From NCBI RefSeq assembly GCF_037997115.1, contig NZ_CP150484.1, positions 4,040,871-4,104,870 of the forward strand: a DNA stretch of 64,000 nt. The letters are read 5' to 3'. The translations under genes and the position numbers were made by a program. Each line of letters opens with the position of its first letter. Position 1 is the first letter of the stretch. The notes under the pieces are model-generated. The model saw nothing but the letters and a program-made list of their open reading frames with translations, did no database searches and was not told the origin of the DNA. Source of the DNA: Amycolatopsis coloradensis. GTDB taxonomy: Bacteria > Actinomycetota > Actinomycetes > Mycobacteriales > Pseudonocardiaceae. Below are positions 41,310 through 49,635 of this stretch, piece after piece.

Positions 41310-41789
41310 TCAGCCTTGGAGGACCTCGGTTCCCGCCCGGACGCGGTGTGGCTCGAGAAGGGCGCGCTGTTCCCCGGCCCGCTCGATCAGCCGCGCGAAG
41401 TCGACGCCGGGCAGGCGCGAGCGCAGTCCCGCGAGGCGGTCCAGCGTTTCCCACAACTGCTTCTTGCCCTCGATACCCATGATCAGGAATTCGAGTTCTT
41501 CGAAGCGGCTCAACGGGGAATAGCTCCTCAGCCGTCCGTTGGGCTTGAGCCGACCGGCGCGCTCCGCCAGCGCGGTCAGCGTGCTCTTGACGGGATTCCG
41601 CCGGATTCCCAGTTCGCGCATGATGTCCCGGAAGGTCTCGACGTCTTCGGCGATGCCCGACGCGACGCGGGTCAGCGCCTCACCCACTTCGGTGCCCTGA
41701 TTCGCCTTCCGGGACCGGCGAGCCAGTTCCCGCCAGGCGACGCCCATCGCGAGCTGGTCGTTGAGGTAGATGCTCAGGAATCTGTCCAT
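41310..41789 (-). CDS. Conserved hypothetical helical protein
   Basis: 159 aa, almost entirely helical, beginning MDRFLSIYLNDQLAMGVAWR with a region VETFRDIMRELGIRRNPVKS. It resembles a ferritin-like or four-helix conserved actinobacterial family, but metal ligands are not evident. No signal peptide. The ATG at 41789 is the first in-frame start giving the conserved N-terminus. Function unknown; no operon partners. Confidence 0.7.
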   Translation of the reverse strand: MDRFLSIYLNDQLAMGVAWRELARRSRKANQGTEVGEALTRVASGIAEDVETFRDIMRELGIRRNPVKSTLTALAERAGRLKPNGRLRSYSPLSRFEELEFLIMGIEGKKQLWETLDRLAGLRSRLPGVDFARLIERAGEQRALLEPHRVRAGTEVLQG

Positions 41790-41826
41790 GCCGCCGGGTA
41801 CCCCGCGCCCACGGTCCGAACCCGGC

Positions 41827-42261
41827 TCAGTCGCGCGCGGGCGAGGGAGCCGATCGGGAAAGCAGTACACCGATCACCACCAGGAAGACGCCGAGCAGCA
41901 GGAAACCGAGGTCGTACGCCAGCTGGCCGGGACCGGCGCGGACGTGGTGCACGCCGAGGATCAGATGGTCGACGGTGCCCTCGACGAGGTTGAACACGCC
42001 CCAGCCGACCGCCAGCCCACCCCAGAGCCTCCGGGGAGCCAGGCGATCACCCCGGTTCAGCAGCACCACACCGAGGACCACGAAGATCAAGCACAGCAGG
42101 TGGAAAAATCCGTCACCCACCATGTTGAGCTGCAGATTCGCGGGGGTGACCGGGGGATACCAGCTCGAGAGCAGGTGATGCCAGCCCAGGATCTGATGGG
42201 CGAAGATACCGTCGACGAAGCCGCCGAGACCCAGCCCCAGCAGTACTGCCGCCCGGTTCAC
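41827..42261 (-). CDS. DUF2243 membrane protein
   Basis: 144 aa with four hydrophobic helices and the DUF2243 signature residues: GGFVDGIFAHQILGWHHLLS, then FNLVEGTVDHLILGVHHVR. The repeated D/E-x-H-x-x-L-x-x-HH pattern suggests metal or haem binding in the membrane. Function unknown. The GTG at 42261 is the best start; no strong ribosome site is seen. Confidence 0.8.
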   Translation of the reverse strand: MNRAAVLLGLGLGGFVDGIFAHQILGWHHLLSSWYPPVTPANLQLNMVGDGFFHLLCLIFVVLGVVLLNRGDRLAPRRLWGGLAVGWGVFNLVEGTVDHLILGVHHVRAGPGQLAYDLGFLLLGVFLVVIGVLLSRSAPSPARD

Positions 42262-42572
42262 GACGACGCTCGTTCCGGCCGTTTTCCTCGCAGACGGTGG
42301 CGTGGTTCGGGGATGGATCCCATGATTTCGAGGTCTATCTCCGCGGCGACGGCGGCGACTTCTGGCATGCCGCCGCATACCCGGGCTTGGTGCCGCGCAA
42401 ACGAAACCACGGCCTCGCCTCGCGGCCGAACTCGCGTGATCGGAGACGGATCTCGCGTGACTGGAGGCGCAACTCGCTCCACCCCGTGTCATCCGTCCCG
42501 AGACACGCGAGATCCGGCTCCGAGCACAGAGACAGGACTAGCTTGTAGTGCTATCTAGGTAGGACTGCTACA
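42262..42572. other. Intergenic gap with direct repeats and PadR promoter
   Basis: About 310 bp without a gene. CTCGCGTGA occurs at 42431-42439 and again at 42452-42460, 21 bases apart, with a partial third copy CTCGC at 42473 and an inverted CACGCGAG near 42503. The last 40 bases (TTGTAGTGCTATCTAGGTAG and onward) are unusually A/T-rich with CTA/TAG symmetry. They are the likely promoter and operator of the PadR gene. Confidence 0.5.
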
Positions 42573-42914
42573 TTGCTCGGCGTGGATCAGGACCGGCGAG
42601 GCCAGTGGCTGAGGGGGGTGCTGGCGCCGTGCGTGCTGGCGCTGGTCGCCGAGCGCGAGTCCTACGGCTACGAGCTGGCCCAGTCGCTCGACGCCGCCGG
42701 GCTGGGCCCCATCCAGGGCGGCACGCTGTATCCGGTGCTGCTGCGGTTGCAGCGGTTCGGCCTGGTCACCGCGAGCTGGCGGGACGGGACGGCCGGGCCC
42801 GCGCGCAAGTACTACCGGATCACCGCGGAAGGCCGGGAAACACTGCGGCACGCCACCTCCGACTGGCAGGAGTTCTCCGCCGGGGTGGCCTCGATCTTGC
42901 GGGAGGGAAGATGA
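42573..42914 (+). CDS. PadR-family regulator
   Basis: 113 aa winged-helix regulator: VLAPCVLALVAERESYGYEL, LGPIQGGTLYPVLLRLQRFG (recognition helix and following) and the wing GPARKYYRITAEGRETL. PadR repressors of this short type commonly control adjacent ABC exporters. A TTG at 42573 has AGGA eight bases upstream; a GTG at 42582 gives the usual MDQxRRxQWLRG start and may be the true one. Its stop overlaps the ATPase start (ATGA). Confidence 0.83.
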   Translation: MLGVDQDRRGQWLRGVLAPCVLALVAERESYGYELAQSLDAAGLGPIQGGTLYPVLLRLQRFGLVTASWRDGTAGPARKYYRITAEGRETLRHATSDWQEFSAGVASILREGR

Positions 42915-43723
42915 ACCACGACGGATGGCTTTCCGCGCTGACGCACGAACTGCGTCGCCGGGGCGTCGGCGGGGACGCGGCGCGGCAAGTGGTCGCGGAG
43001 GCGGCCGTGCATCTGCGGGAAAGCGGCGGAGACCCGATCCGGGTCTTCGGGCCACCCGCCGCGTACGCCTCGGCCGTGGCCGACAGTGTGGGACGTCCCC
43101 GGCGTCGGCCGGGCGAAGTGCTGCTGGAAGCCAGGGGCATCACGAAGAAATACGGCAGGCGGACGGTGCTGGACGGTGTCGACCTCGTGGTGCGCTCGGG
43201 CGAGATCGCCGCGGTGATCGGGGCGAACGGCTGTGGCAAGAGCACCTTCCTGAGTATCTGCGCCGGGATCATCGCGCCGGACAAGGGCGAGGTCCGCGTG
43301 CGCGGCGCACTCGGCTACTGCCCACAGGACGGCGGCACGGCGGATTTCCTCGACGCCGGTGAGCATTTCGTGTTGATCGGCGCAGGCCGCGGGATGGCCC
43401 GCGAAGAGTCGGCACGGATCGGCGCCGCCCGTGCCGCGGCGCTGGACTGGACGCCCGGACGTGGCACGCAGGCCCGGCACCTTTCCGGCGGGACCAGGCA
43501 GAAACTGAACCTCGTGCTCGCCGGGCTCGGCGACCCGGACGTACTCCTGCTCGACGAGCCCTACCAGGGTTTCGACAAGGGCACCTACCTCGACTTCTGG
43601 CATCAGGTCTGGCAATGGCGCGAAGCGGGCAAGGCGATCGTGGTGGTGACCCACCTGTTGAACCAGTTGGACCGCGTCGACACCGTCCTCGAACTCTCCC
43701 CGGCCAGGAAGGCTGTCGCGTGA
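42911..43723 (+). CDS. ABC ATPase with N-terminal HAAS-like helical extension
   Basis: 270 aa. Residues about 1-60 (MNHDGWLSALTHELRRRGVG, VVAEAAVHLRESG and FGPPAAYASAVADSV) look like a HAAS-type helical domain, which often occurs in genes next to PadR regulators. From about residue 70 there is an ABC ATPase: Walker A GANGCGKST, signature HLSGGTRQK and Walker B DVLLLDEPYQGFD. It would energise the single permease that follows. Fusion of HAAS to the ATPase is unusual. ATGA overlap with the PadR gene. Confidence 0.82.
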   Translation: MNHDGWLSALTHELRRRGVGGDAARQVVAEAAVHLRESGGDPIRVFGPPAAYASAVADSVGRPRRRPGEVLLEARGITKKYGRRTVLDGVDLVVRSGEIAAVIGANGCGKSTFLSICAGIIAPDKGEVRVRGALGYCPQDGGTADFLDAGEHFVLIGAGRGMAREESARIGAARAAALDWTPGRGTQARHLSGGTRQKLNLVLAGLGDPDVLLLDEPYQGFDKGTYLDFWHQVWQWREAGKAIVVVTHLLNQLDRVDTVLELSPARKAVA

Positions 43724-44412
43724 AGAAGATCCTGACGGTCGCCGAGATGTCGCTGCGCGAACTGCTGCGGCGCCGGTCGGTCCTGCTGATCCTCCTGCTG
43801 CTGCCGCTGGTGTTCTATTTGAGCAGGCGCGGTGACCACCTCGGACAGTCGATCCGGTTCGTCTGCCTCGGCCTCGGCTGGGCGCTGAGCACCGCCGCGC
43901 TGTTCGCGGGCAGCGCGAGCCGGGCCATGGAGCCCCGGCTGCGGCTTTCGGGTTACCGCTCCCGCGACCTGTACCTCGGTCGCTTGAGTGCACTGTGGAC
44001 GGTCGGATTCCTGTTGTCCGCGCCGTACTTCGTGCTGATCCTCGTCGACCAGCACGACGTCCGGTACGGCTCGGTCGCCTTGGTCATGGTGCTGACGGTC
44101 GCCGTGTCGGCGCCGTTCGGGCTCTTGCTCAGTGCGGTGCTGCCCAGGGAACTCGAAGGCACGCTCGTGCTGCTGGCGGTCGTCGGCCTGCAGATGATGG
44201 CCGATCCGTCGAGCCTGATCGCGCGCCTGCTGCCGTTCTGGTCGAGCCGTGAGATCGGCACCTACGCCATCGACCACACCGACATCGGCTACCTGACCCG
44301 AGGTGTCGCGCACGGCGTGGCGGCCTTCGTGCTCCTGCTCGGCACGGTCGCCCTCGCCTCGGGCTTCCGCCTGCGTCGCCGTTCTCACCTCACGTTCGTC
44401 GGCGGCCGCTGA
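43720..44412 (+). CDS. ABC-2-type permease
   Basis: 230 aa membrane protein with about six hydrophobic helices (first at RRRSVLLILLLLPLVFYL; last at AAFVLLLGTVALASGFRLRR). It is the membrane partner of the adjacent ATPase, most likely an exporter for a small molecule or peptide. The GTG at 43720 overlaps the ATPase stop (GTGA). Substrate unknown; the PadR gene at the front suggests drug-type induction. Confidence 0.8.
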   Translation: MKKILTVAEMSLRELLRRRSVLLILLLLPLVFYLSRRGDHLGQSIRFVCLGLGWALSTAALFAGSASRAMEPRLRLSGYRSRDLYLGRLSALWTVGFLLSAPYFVLILVDQHDVRYGSVALVMVLTVAVSAPFGLLLSAVLPRELEGTLVLLAVVGLQMMADPSSLIARLLPFWSSREIGTYAIDHTDIGYLTRGVAHGVAAFVLLLGTVALASGFRLRRRSHLTFVGGR

Positions 44413-44425
44413 TATCTTGCAGCCC

Positions 44426-44731
44426 ATGTCAGAGCCCAACTCCACTGAGGACAGCCAAGGCGCCGCTCCACCGCGCCGGACCGGCAAGCGCATCGCCGGC
44501 GGCATCTTCCTGATCCTCGCCTCGATCGCGTTGTTCTACGTAGGGGTCGACGCGATCGCCGATCCGGACGCCGTGGTCGCCCGTTCCTCGAAGTCGGCGC
44601 GCAGCCCGGACACCGACGCCGAGGCGAAGATCGGCGGCTTCATACTCATCATGTTCGGGATCTCGGTGCTGGGCTTCGGCATCGGGATGATCTTTTCGAA
44701 GGGGCCCCTCTTCGCGAAGAGAGCCGACTGA
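44426..44731 (+). CDS. Two-helix membrane protein, unknown
   Basis: 101 aa. A short polar N-terminus (MSEPNSTEDSQGAAPPRRTG) is followed by helix 1 (GGIFLILASIALFYVGVDA) and helix 2 (GGFILIMFGISVLGFGIGM). No family recognised. It starts 14 bp after the permease and may be the last gene of that operon. Its stop is only three bases from the stop of convergent catC. Confidence 0.7.
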   Translation: MSEPNSTEDSQGAAPPRRTGKRIAGGIFLILASIALFYVGVDAIADPDAVVARSSKSARSPDTDAEAKIGGFILIMFGISVLGFGIGMIFSKGPLFAKRAD

Positions 44732-44734
44732 TCC

Positions 44735-45016
44735 TCAGAGACCGACCTTGGACGGGTGTGTCGCCAGCGGCGTGACCGTGATGTCCATGTACGGGAAAAG
44801 CGGCAGGCCGGACAGAAGCGTGTGCAGCTCGTCGTGGTCGGCGACGTCGAGGATCGAAAAGTTCGCGTACTCGCCCGCGATCCGCCACAACTGCGGCCAC
44901 TTTCCTTCACGTTGAAGCTGTTGGCTGTACGCCTTTTCGCGCGTGATGAGGTCGGCACGCTCCGCCGGGCCGAGGTCCGGCGGCAGGCGAACGTCCATGC
45001 GCACGTGGTAGAGCAT
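44735..45016 (-). CDS. catC: Muconolactone delta-isomerase
   Basis: 93 aa, the full length of CatC. The N-terminus MLYHVRMDVRLPPDL, the EKAYSQQLQREGKWPQLWRI segment and the ending LFPYMDITVTPLATHPS are typical. CatC converts muconolactone to 3-oxoadipate enol-lactone in the catechol branch of the beta-ketoadipate pathway. Last gene of the catR-catB-catA-catC operon, 24 bp after catA. Confidence 0.92.
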   Translation of the reverse strand: MLYHVRMDVRLPPDLGPAERADLITREKAYSQQLQREGKWPQLWRIAGEYANFSILDVADHDELHTLLSGLPLFPYMDITVTPLATHPSKVGL

Positions 45017-45040
45017 CGGTCACTCCAAAAGAGACACTGA

Positions 45041-45892
45041 TCAGGGACGTTCGGGGTCGAGGACGAAGCCGTACTCGATGGTCTCGCCATCGCCGGACGG
45101 GCGCGGGTCGAGCACCAGTTCCGGTTTGACCGCCGAAGCGATGTCGTCGTCGTTGTGCTCGTCGCCGGGGAAGTACAGCTGGGCCGTGAGCAGTTCGTGC
45201 CCCGGGGCCGAGACCTTGACGTGCAGATGCGCCGGACGCCACGCGTGCCAGCCCGCCGCGGCGATGAGCTTGCCGCAGGAGCCGTCGGTCGGGATCTGGT
45301 ACGGCGCCGGGCGCACGGTGTGGATCTCGAACCTGCCATCGGAGTCGGCGGTGAAGCTCGCGCGCAGGTTCCACTCCGGGATGCCCGGCGCGAACTGGGA
45401 GTAGAAGCCGTCCGCGTCGGCGTGCCACAGCTCGACCTTCGCCCCGCTCAGCGCCGTGCCGTCGGTGGAGGTGACCTGACCGGTCCAGACGAGCGGCGTA
45501 CCGGGCTCGTCGTCCCGCATCGGGACCGGACCGCGGGCGCCCTGCTCGGGCGCGCCGGGCACGTAGTAGGGCCCCTCGATGGTGCCCTTGTTGCCCTCGC
45601 GGTGCTCGGTGGCGACCTCTTCGACGACGTGCTCCACCCAGACGTCGAGGAACAGCGGCCACTCGCCGTCCTCGCCGACGCCGATCAGCCACGACTTGAG
45701 CGCGTTGTACTCGTCGTAGGTGACCTTGTGCTTCCGGATCGTGCCGTGCACGGCTTCCAGCACCTCACGGGCCAGCAGGCTGACCCGCTCCTTCGGCGTT
45801 CCGGCGACGCCGGTGAACTTGTCGCTCTTGAACCGTTCGGTCGCGTTGGCACCGGACGCGGCCGCGGTGGCCGTCTGGGAGATGGCGGTCAT
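45041..45892 (-). CDS. catA: Catechol 1,2-dioxygenase
   Basis: 283 aa intradiol dioxygenase that opens catechol to cis,cis-muconate using Fe(III). Iron ligands are visible: Tyr in TIEGPYYVPGAP, Tyr in the RPAPYQIPTDG region, and two His in WRPAHLHVKVSA. The helical N-terminal dimer domain is present (about 30-115). The ATG at 45892 follows AAGGAGG at ideal spacing. It lies between catB and catC and is probably induced by muconate through the LysR regulator at the head of the operon. Confidence 0.93.
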   Translation of the reverse strand: MTAISQTATAAASGANATERFKSDKFTGVAGTPKERVSLLAREVLEAVHGTIRKHKVTYDEYNALKSWLIGVGEDGEWPLFLDVWVEHVVEEVATEHREGNKGTIEGPYYVPGAPEQGARGPVPMRDDEPGTPLVWTGQVTSTDGTALSGAKVELWHADADGFYSQFAPGIPEWNLRASFTADSDGRFEIHTVRPAPYQIPTDGSCGKLIAAAGWHAWRPAHLHVKVSAPGHELLTAQLYFPGDEHNDDDIASAVKPELVLDPRPSGDGETIEYGFVLDPERP

Positions 45893-45918
45893 GAATCCTC
45901 CTTGATTCGTGGTGGGCG

Positions 45919-47022
45919 TCAGTGGTCCTGGCGGTAGTGCCGGAGCTTCCCGGGATCGATTTCGGCACCGAGGCCGGCGCCGGGGCGGACGGTGAGTTCG
46001 CCATCGACGACACGCAACGGCTCGGTGAGCAGGTCGTCGCTCATGTCGAGGAAGTTCGAGAGTTCGCCGGGGCGGCGGGACGTCAGCTCGTAGGCCGAGC
46101 CGAACGCGACCGTGCACAGGGAACCGAGCTGGCCGTCGATCTGGTTGCCCATCACGACTTCGAGGCCGAGTCCTTCGGCGAGGTGGTGGGTGCGCTGCGA
46201 GCGGGTGAAGCCGGTGCGGGCGGTCTTGATGCTGATCGCGGTGGCGGAGCCGCCGAGGATCTCGCGGGTGACGTCGGCCGGGGTCACCGCGGATTCGTCG
46301 GCGATGAACGGCACGTCGAGCTGGCGCACGAGCCAGCGCCTGCCGAGGACGTCGTCGGCGGGGCACAGTTCCTCGGCGAAGAGCAGCCCGAGATCGGCCA
46401 TCTCCCGCATCGCCCGAGCCGATTCGGCGGCGGTCCAGCCGCGGTTGCCGTCGACGTAGAGGTCGACGGCGTCGCCGAAGTGCTCCCGCAGCGCGCGCAC
46501 GACGGCGGTGTCGAGCGATGCCGGACGACGGCCGACCTTGACCTTGAAGGTGGTGATGCCGTGGGTTTCCCGCATCCGCTCGGCCTCGGCGACCATCGCG
46601 GACGGCTCGTCGAAGCCGAGCATGTGGGACACGCGCATGCGGTCGGTGTAGCCGCCGAGCAGCTCGGTGACCGACACGTCGAGGCTGCGGCCGAGCGCGT
46701 CCCAGATCGCCATGTCGATGGCGGATTTCGCGGTCGGGTTGCCGACCGTGCGGGCGAGCCGGGTGTGCACCGTTTCGCGGTCGAGCAGGCTGAGGCCGAT
46801 CACCTGCGGGGCGAACAGGGAGTCGATCACCGCGACGATCCCAGCCTGGGTCTCGCCGTAGGTGAACGGCCGCGGGGGCGCTTCGGCCACGCCGACGACG
46901 CCGTTGTCGGCGTGCACCCGCACGAGGACGTGCTCGGCGACGTGCACCTCGCCCGACGCGAATTTCAACGGCTTCCGGTACGGGATGGCGAACGGGATCG
47001 CCTCGACTCGCGTGATCTTCAT
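45919..47022 (-). CDS. catB: Muconate cycloisomerase
   Basis: 367 aa enolase-superfamily enzyme that cyclises cis,cis-muconate to muconolactone. Visible are the catalytic KVKVG lysine segment, the metal ligands in DLYVDGNRGW, FAEELCPADD and FIADESAV, and the second lysine in ISIKTARTGF. The ATG at 47022 overlaps the stop of the LysR gene by one base, so regulator and enzyme genes are translationally coupled. Confidence 0.92.
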   Translation of the reverse strand: MKITRVEAIPFAIPYRKPLKFASGEVHVAEHVLVRVHADNGVVGVAEAPPRPFTYGETQAGIVAVIDSLFAPQVIGLSLLDRETVHTRLARTVGNPTAKSAIDMAIWDALGRSLDVSVTELLGGYTDRMRVSHMLGFDEPSAMVAEAERMRETHGITTFKVKVGRRPASLDTAVVRALREHFGDAVDLYVDGNRGWTAAESARAMREMADLGLLFAEELCPADDVLGRRWLVRQLDVPFIADESAVTPADVTREILGGSATAISIKTARTGFTRSQRTHHLAEGLGLEVVMGNQIDGQLGSLCTVAFGSAYELTSRRPGELSNFLDMSDDLLTEPLRVVDGELTVRPGAGLGAEIDPGKLRHYRQDH

Positions 47023-47915
47023 CAGGTGCCCTCGGTGGTGGGAAAGAGGTCCTCGAGCGCGTCGAGGACGGTCGTGACGAGCGGGGACGGGGTTTCGCGG
47101 TGCCAGGCCAGAGCCAGCTCCACGGTCGCCGCTCCGGCGAGGTCTCGGAACATGACACCGGCCAAGGGGAGCGCTCGGGCCGAAGCGGGCACCACGCCGA
47201 CCCCCAGGCCGCCGGCGACCAGCGCCAGCAGGACCGCGGTCCCGGAGGCCTCGTGCAGCTGAGGGGGCGTGAGCCCCGCCTCCCGGCAGCTGCGGGCGAC
47301 GGCGTCGTACACGACGGAGTTGCGCCGGTCGTAGGTCACGAGCGGTTCGGTCCGCAGCTCCGCCATCGCGACGACGGGTTCGGCGGCCAGCCGGTGGTCG
47401 GCGGGGACGGCGAGGACCAGCGGCTCGCGCTCGATCACCCGGAAGGCGATGTCGTCCCCGGTGACCGGCGGGCGGAGCACCCCGATTCCCAGCGTCCCCG
47501 TGCGCAGGCGCTCGCACTGCTCGGCGGTCAGGAGATCGGCGCGGATCTCCAGCTCCACGTCCGGCACCCGCTGGGCGAGCGCCCTGGCCAGCCGCGGCAG
47601 ATGGGAGAACGCCGCGGTACCGGTGAACCCGACCCGGAGCAGGCCGCGTTTGCCCTCGCCGATCCGGCGGACACCGCGTACTCCCCCGTCCAGCCCCGCG
47701 AGGACGCGCCGGGCTTCGGCCAGGAAGAACTCGCCTGCCGGTGTCACGCGGACCTGCCGGGTCGTCCGAGCCAGCAGGACGACGCCGAGTTCCTCCTCCA
47801 GCTGGCGGATGGTGTGCGAGAGCGCCGGCTGCGCGACGTGCAGCTGCTCGGCCGCCCGGCCGAAGTGACAGGTCTCGGCGACGGTGACGAAGTAGCGCAG
47901 GTGACGAAGTTCCAT
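47022..47915 (-). CDS. LysR-family regulator of the catechol operon
   Basis: 297 aa LysR-type regulator. The N-terminal HTH is MELRHLRYFVTVAETCHFGR and AAEQLHVAQPALSHTIRQLE, followed by a periplasmic-binding-like effector domain. Position and linkage make it the CatR/CatM-like muconate-responsive activator. Unlike the classical divergent arrangement, here it is the first gene of the cat operon itself. An inverted repeat at 48001-48023 lies about 86 bp upstream of its start. Confidence 0.88.
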   Translation of the reverse strand: MELRHLRYFVTVAETCHFGRAAEQLHVAQPALSHTIRQLEEELGVVLLARTTRQVRVTPAGEFFLAEARRVLAGLDGGVRGVRRIGEGKRGLLRVGFTGTAAFSHLPRLARALAQRVPDVELEIRADLLTAEQCERLRTGTLGIGVLRPPVTGDDIAFRVIEREPLVLAVPADHRLAAEPVVAMAELRTEPLVTYDRRNSVVYDAVARSCREAGLTPPQLHEASGTAVLLALVAGGLGVGVVPASARALPLAGVMFRDLAGAATVELALAWHRETPSPLVTTVLDALEDLFPTTEGT

Positions 47916-48000
47916 GAGACGCCTCCCTCCGTTGCCTCTGCCGCCGATCCGTTCACGGTACGAAGCGGAATCATCGAAGACAAAGACTTGGTTCCAGCCT

Positions 48001-48023
48001 ATTGATAAACAGTGGTTATCAAT
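48001..48023. promoter_or_regulatory. LysR-type operator upstream of the cat operon
   Basis: ATTGATAA (48001-48008) and TTATCAAT (48016-48023) are perfect eight-base arms separated by seven bases, with the T-N11-A pattern of LysR boxes. The site is 86 bp upstream of the regulator start in an A/T-rich stretch, as expected for an autoregulated LysR operon. Confidence 0.7.
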
Positions 48024-48243
48024 TGCAGCATAGTCAGGCGCGGCTGGACGTGAGTGGCCGCCTGTCGCGAACCGTCCTCTTAGGACTTGCGATGGTCCCG
48101 GTCACCGGACCTGGCCGGATTGATTCGTAAGCCCGGATGAACTTTTCCGCCGCTCTCGTCGTTCCGCACGAATCGGTGACGCCGGTCACCGGCATAGCAT
48201 CCCGGAAACTGCGGCCGACGCTTTCCCGGACACGAGGTGGAAC

Positions 48244-49635
48244 ATGGCGAAACTTTCCGAAATCGACGCCTGGTTGGGCCAGAACCTTTCCGCCCTGCTG
48301 GCCGAACACGGGGTTCCCGGCGCGGCCGTCGCGGTCCTCGCCGGGGGCGAGGTGATCGACCACGCGGCGGGCGTGCTGAACAAGGACACCGGCGTCGAGT
48401 CCACAGTGGATTCGGTGTTCCAGATCGGCTCGATCACGAAGGTGTGGACGACGACGCTGGCGATGCAGCTCGTCGACGAAGGCCTCCTCGACCTCGACCA
48501 GCCGGTCCGGAGCTACCTGCCGGAGTTCGTCCTCGCCGACGACGACGCGGCGTCGCGGATCACCGTCCGGCAGCTGACCTGCCACACGTCCGGTTTCGAA
48601 GGCGACATCTTCACCGACACCGGCGTCGGCGACGACTGCGTGGAGAAGCTGGTCGCGACGCTGTCCGACGTGCCCCAGTTGTTCCCGCCGGGGGAGATGT
48701 TCTCCTACAACAACGCCGCCTACTGCGTGCTCGGCCGCGTCGTCGAGGTGCTGCGGGGCAAGTCCTACGACGACTGCCTGCGTGACCATCTCTTCGCCCC
48801 GCTGGGACTGACGCACGCGGCCGCCGGGCCGTACGACGCGATCCGGTACCGCGCCGCGATCGGGCATCTCCCGCCGTCACCCGGCGACGAACCGCGGCCC
48901 GCCGGAGTCTGGGCACTGGCCCGGTCGAACGCCCCTGCCGGATCGATGCTCTCGATGCGCCCGCGCGACCTGCTCACCTTCACGCGGATGCACCTGTCCG
49001 AAGGCAGGGCCGACGACGGCACCCAGGTGCTCCGGCCGGAAACCGTGCGATCGATGTGGGAGCGTCAGGTCGAGCTGCCCGACCTCGGCCTGCTGGGCGG
49101 GGCGTGGGGCTTGGGCTGGATGCTCTTCGACTGGCCGGGAGGCCCGGTGATCGGCCACGACGGCGGCACCATCGGCCAGTCGGCCTTCCTGCGGGTGGTC
49201 CCGGGCCGCAACGTCGCGGTCGCCCTGCTGACCAACGGCGGCCACCCGCTCCACCTGTACGCGGACATCTTCCGGAAGGTGCTGGGCGACCTCGCCGACG
49301 TCGAGGTCCCCGCCCTGCCGGAGCCGAACGCGGCGGCGGCCCCGGCCGATCCGTCCCGGTACGTCGGCGAGTACTCGTCGCGGGTGGCCGACACCGTGGT
49401 CAGCCAGGACGACGAGGGCAGGCTGTGGATCGAGCGTGTTCCGAAGGGGGTCATGGCCGCTACGGGCGGGGAAGCCGAGAAGACGGAGTTGCTGGCCTAC
49501 AAGGACAACACGCTCGTCGCTGCCTACAAGACGCTGCCCGGCCTGCACATGCCGCACGCGTTCGTCGGCGACGACGGCAACGGCCGGGCGCTGTACCTCC
49601 ACACCGGGCGCGCCGACCGGCGGGTGAGCCGGTGA
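48244..49635 (+). CDS. Class C beta-lactamase-family serine hydrolase
   Basis: 463 aa without signal peptide, so cytoplasmic. The penicillin-recognising fold motifs are complete: S-x-x-K in GSITKVW (S63, K66), Y-x-N in SYNNAAY (Y155, N157) and H-x-G in GHDGG (H305). About 95 C-terminal residues form an extra beta domain (SRYVGEYSSR onward). Family members are beta-lactamases, esterases or D-amino-acid peptidases. First gene of an 11-kb peptide-uptake/hydrolase operon and closely similar to the C-terminal domain of its last gene. The next gene overlaps by GTGA. Confidence 0.87.
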   Translation: MAKLSEIDAWLGQNLSALLAEHGVPGAAVAVLAGGEVIDHAAGVLNKDTGVESTVDSVFQIGSITKVWTTTLAMQLVDEGLLDLDQPVRSYLPEFVLADDDAASRITVRQLTCHTSGFEGDIFTDTGVGDDCVEKLVATLSDVPQLFPPGEMFSYNNAAYCVLGRVVEVLRGKSYDDCLRDHLFAPLGLTHAAAGPYDAIRYRAAIGHLPPSPGDEPRPAGVWALARSNAPAGSMLSMRPRDLLTFTRMHLSEGRADDGTQVLRPETVRSMWERQVELPDLGLLGGAWGLGWMLFDWPGGPVIGHDGGTIGQSAFLRVVPGRNVAVALLTNGGHPLHLYADIFRKVLGDLADVEVPALPEPNAAAAPADPSRYVGEYSSRVADTVVSQDDEGRLWIERVPKGVMAATGGEAEKTELLAYKDNTLVAAYKTLPGLHMPHAFVGDDGNGRALYLHTGRADRRVSR

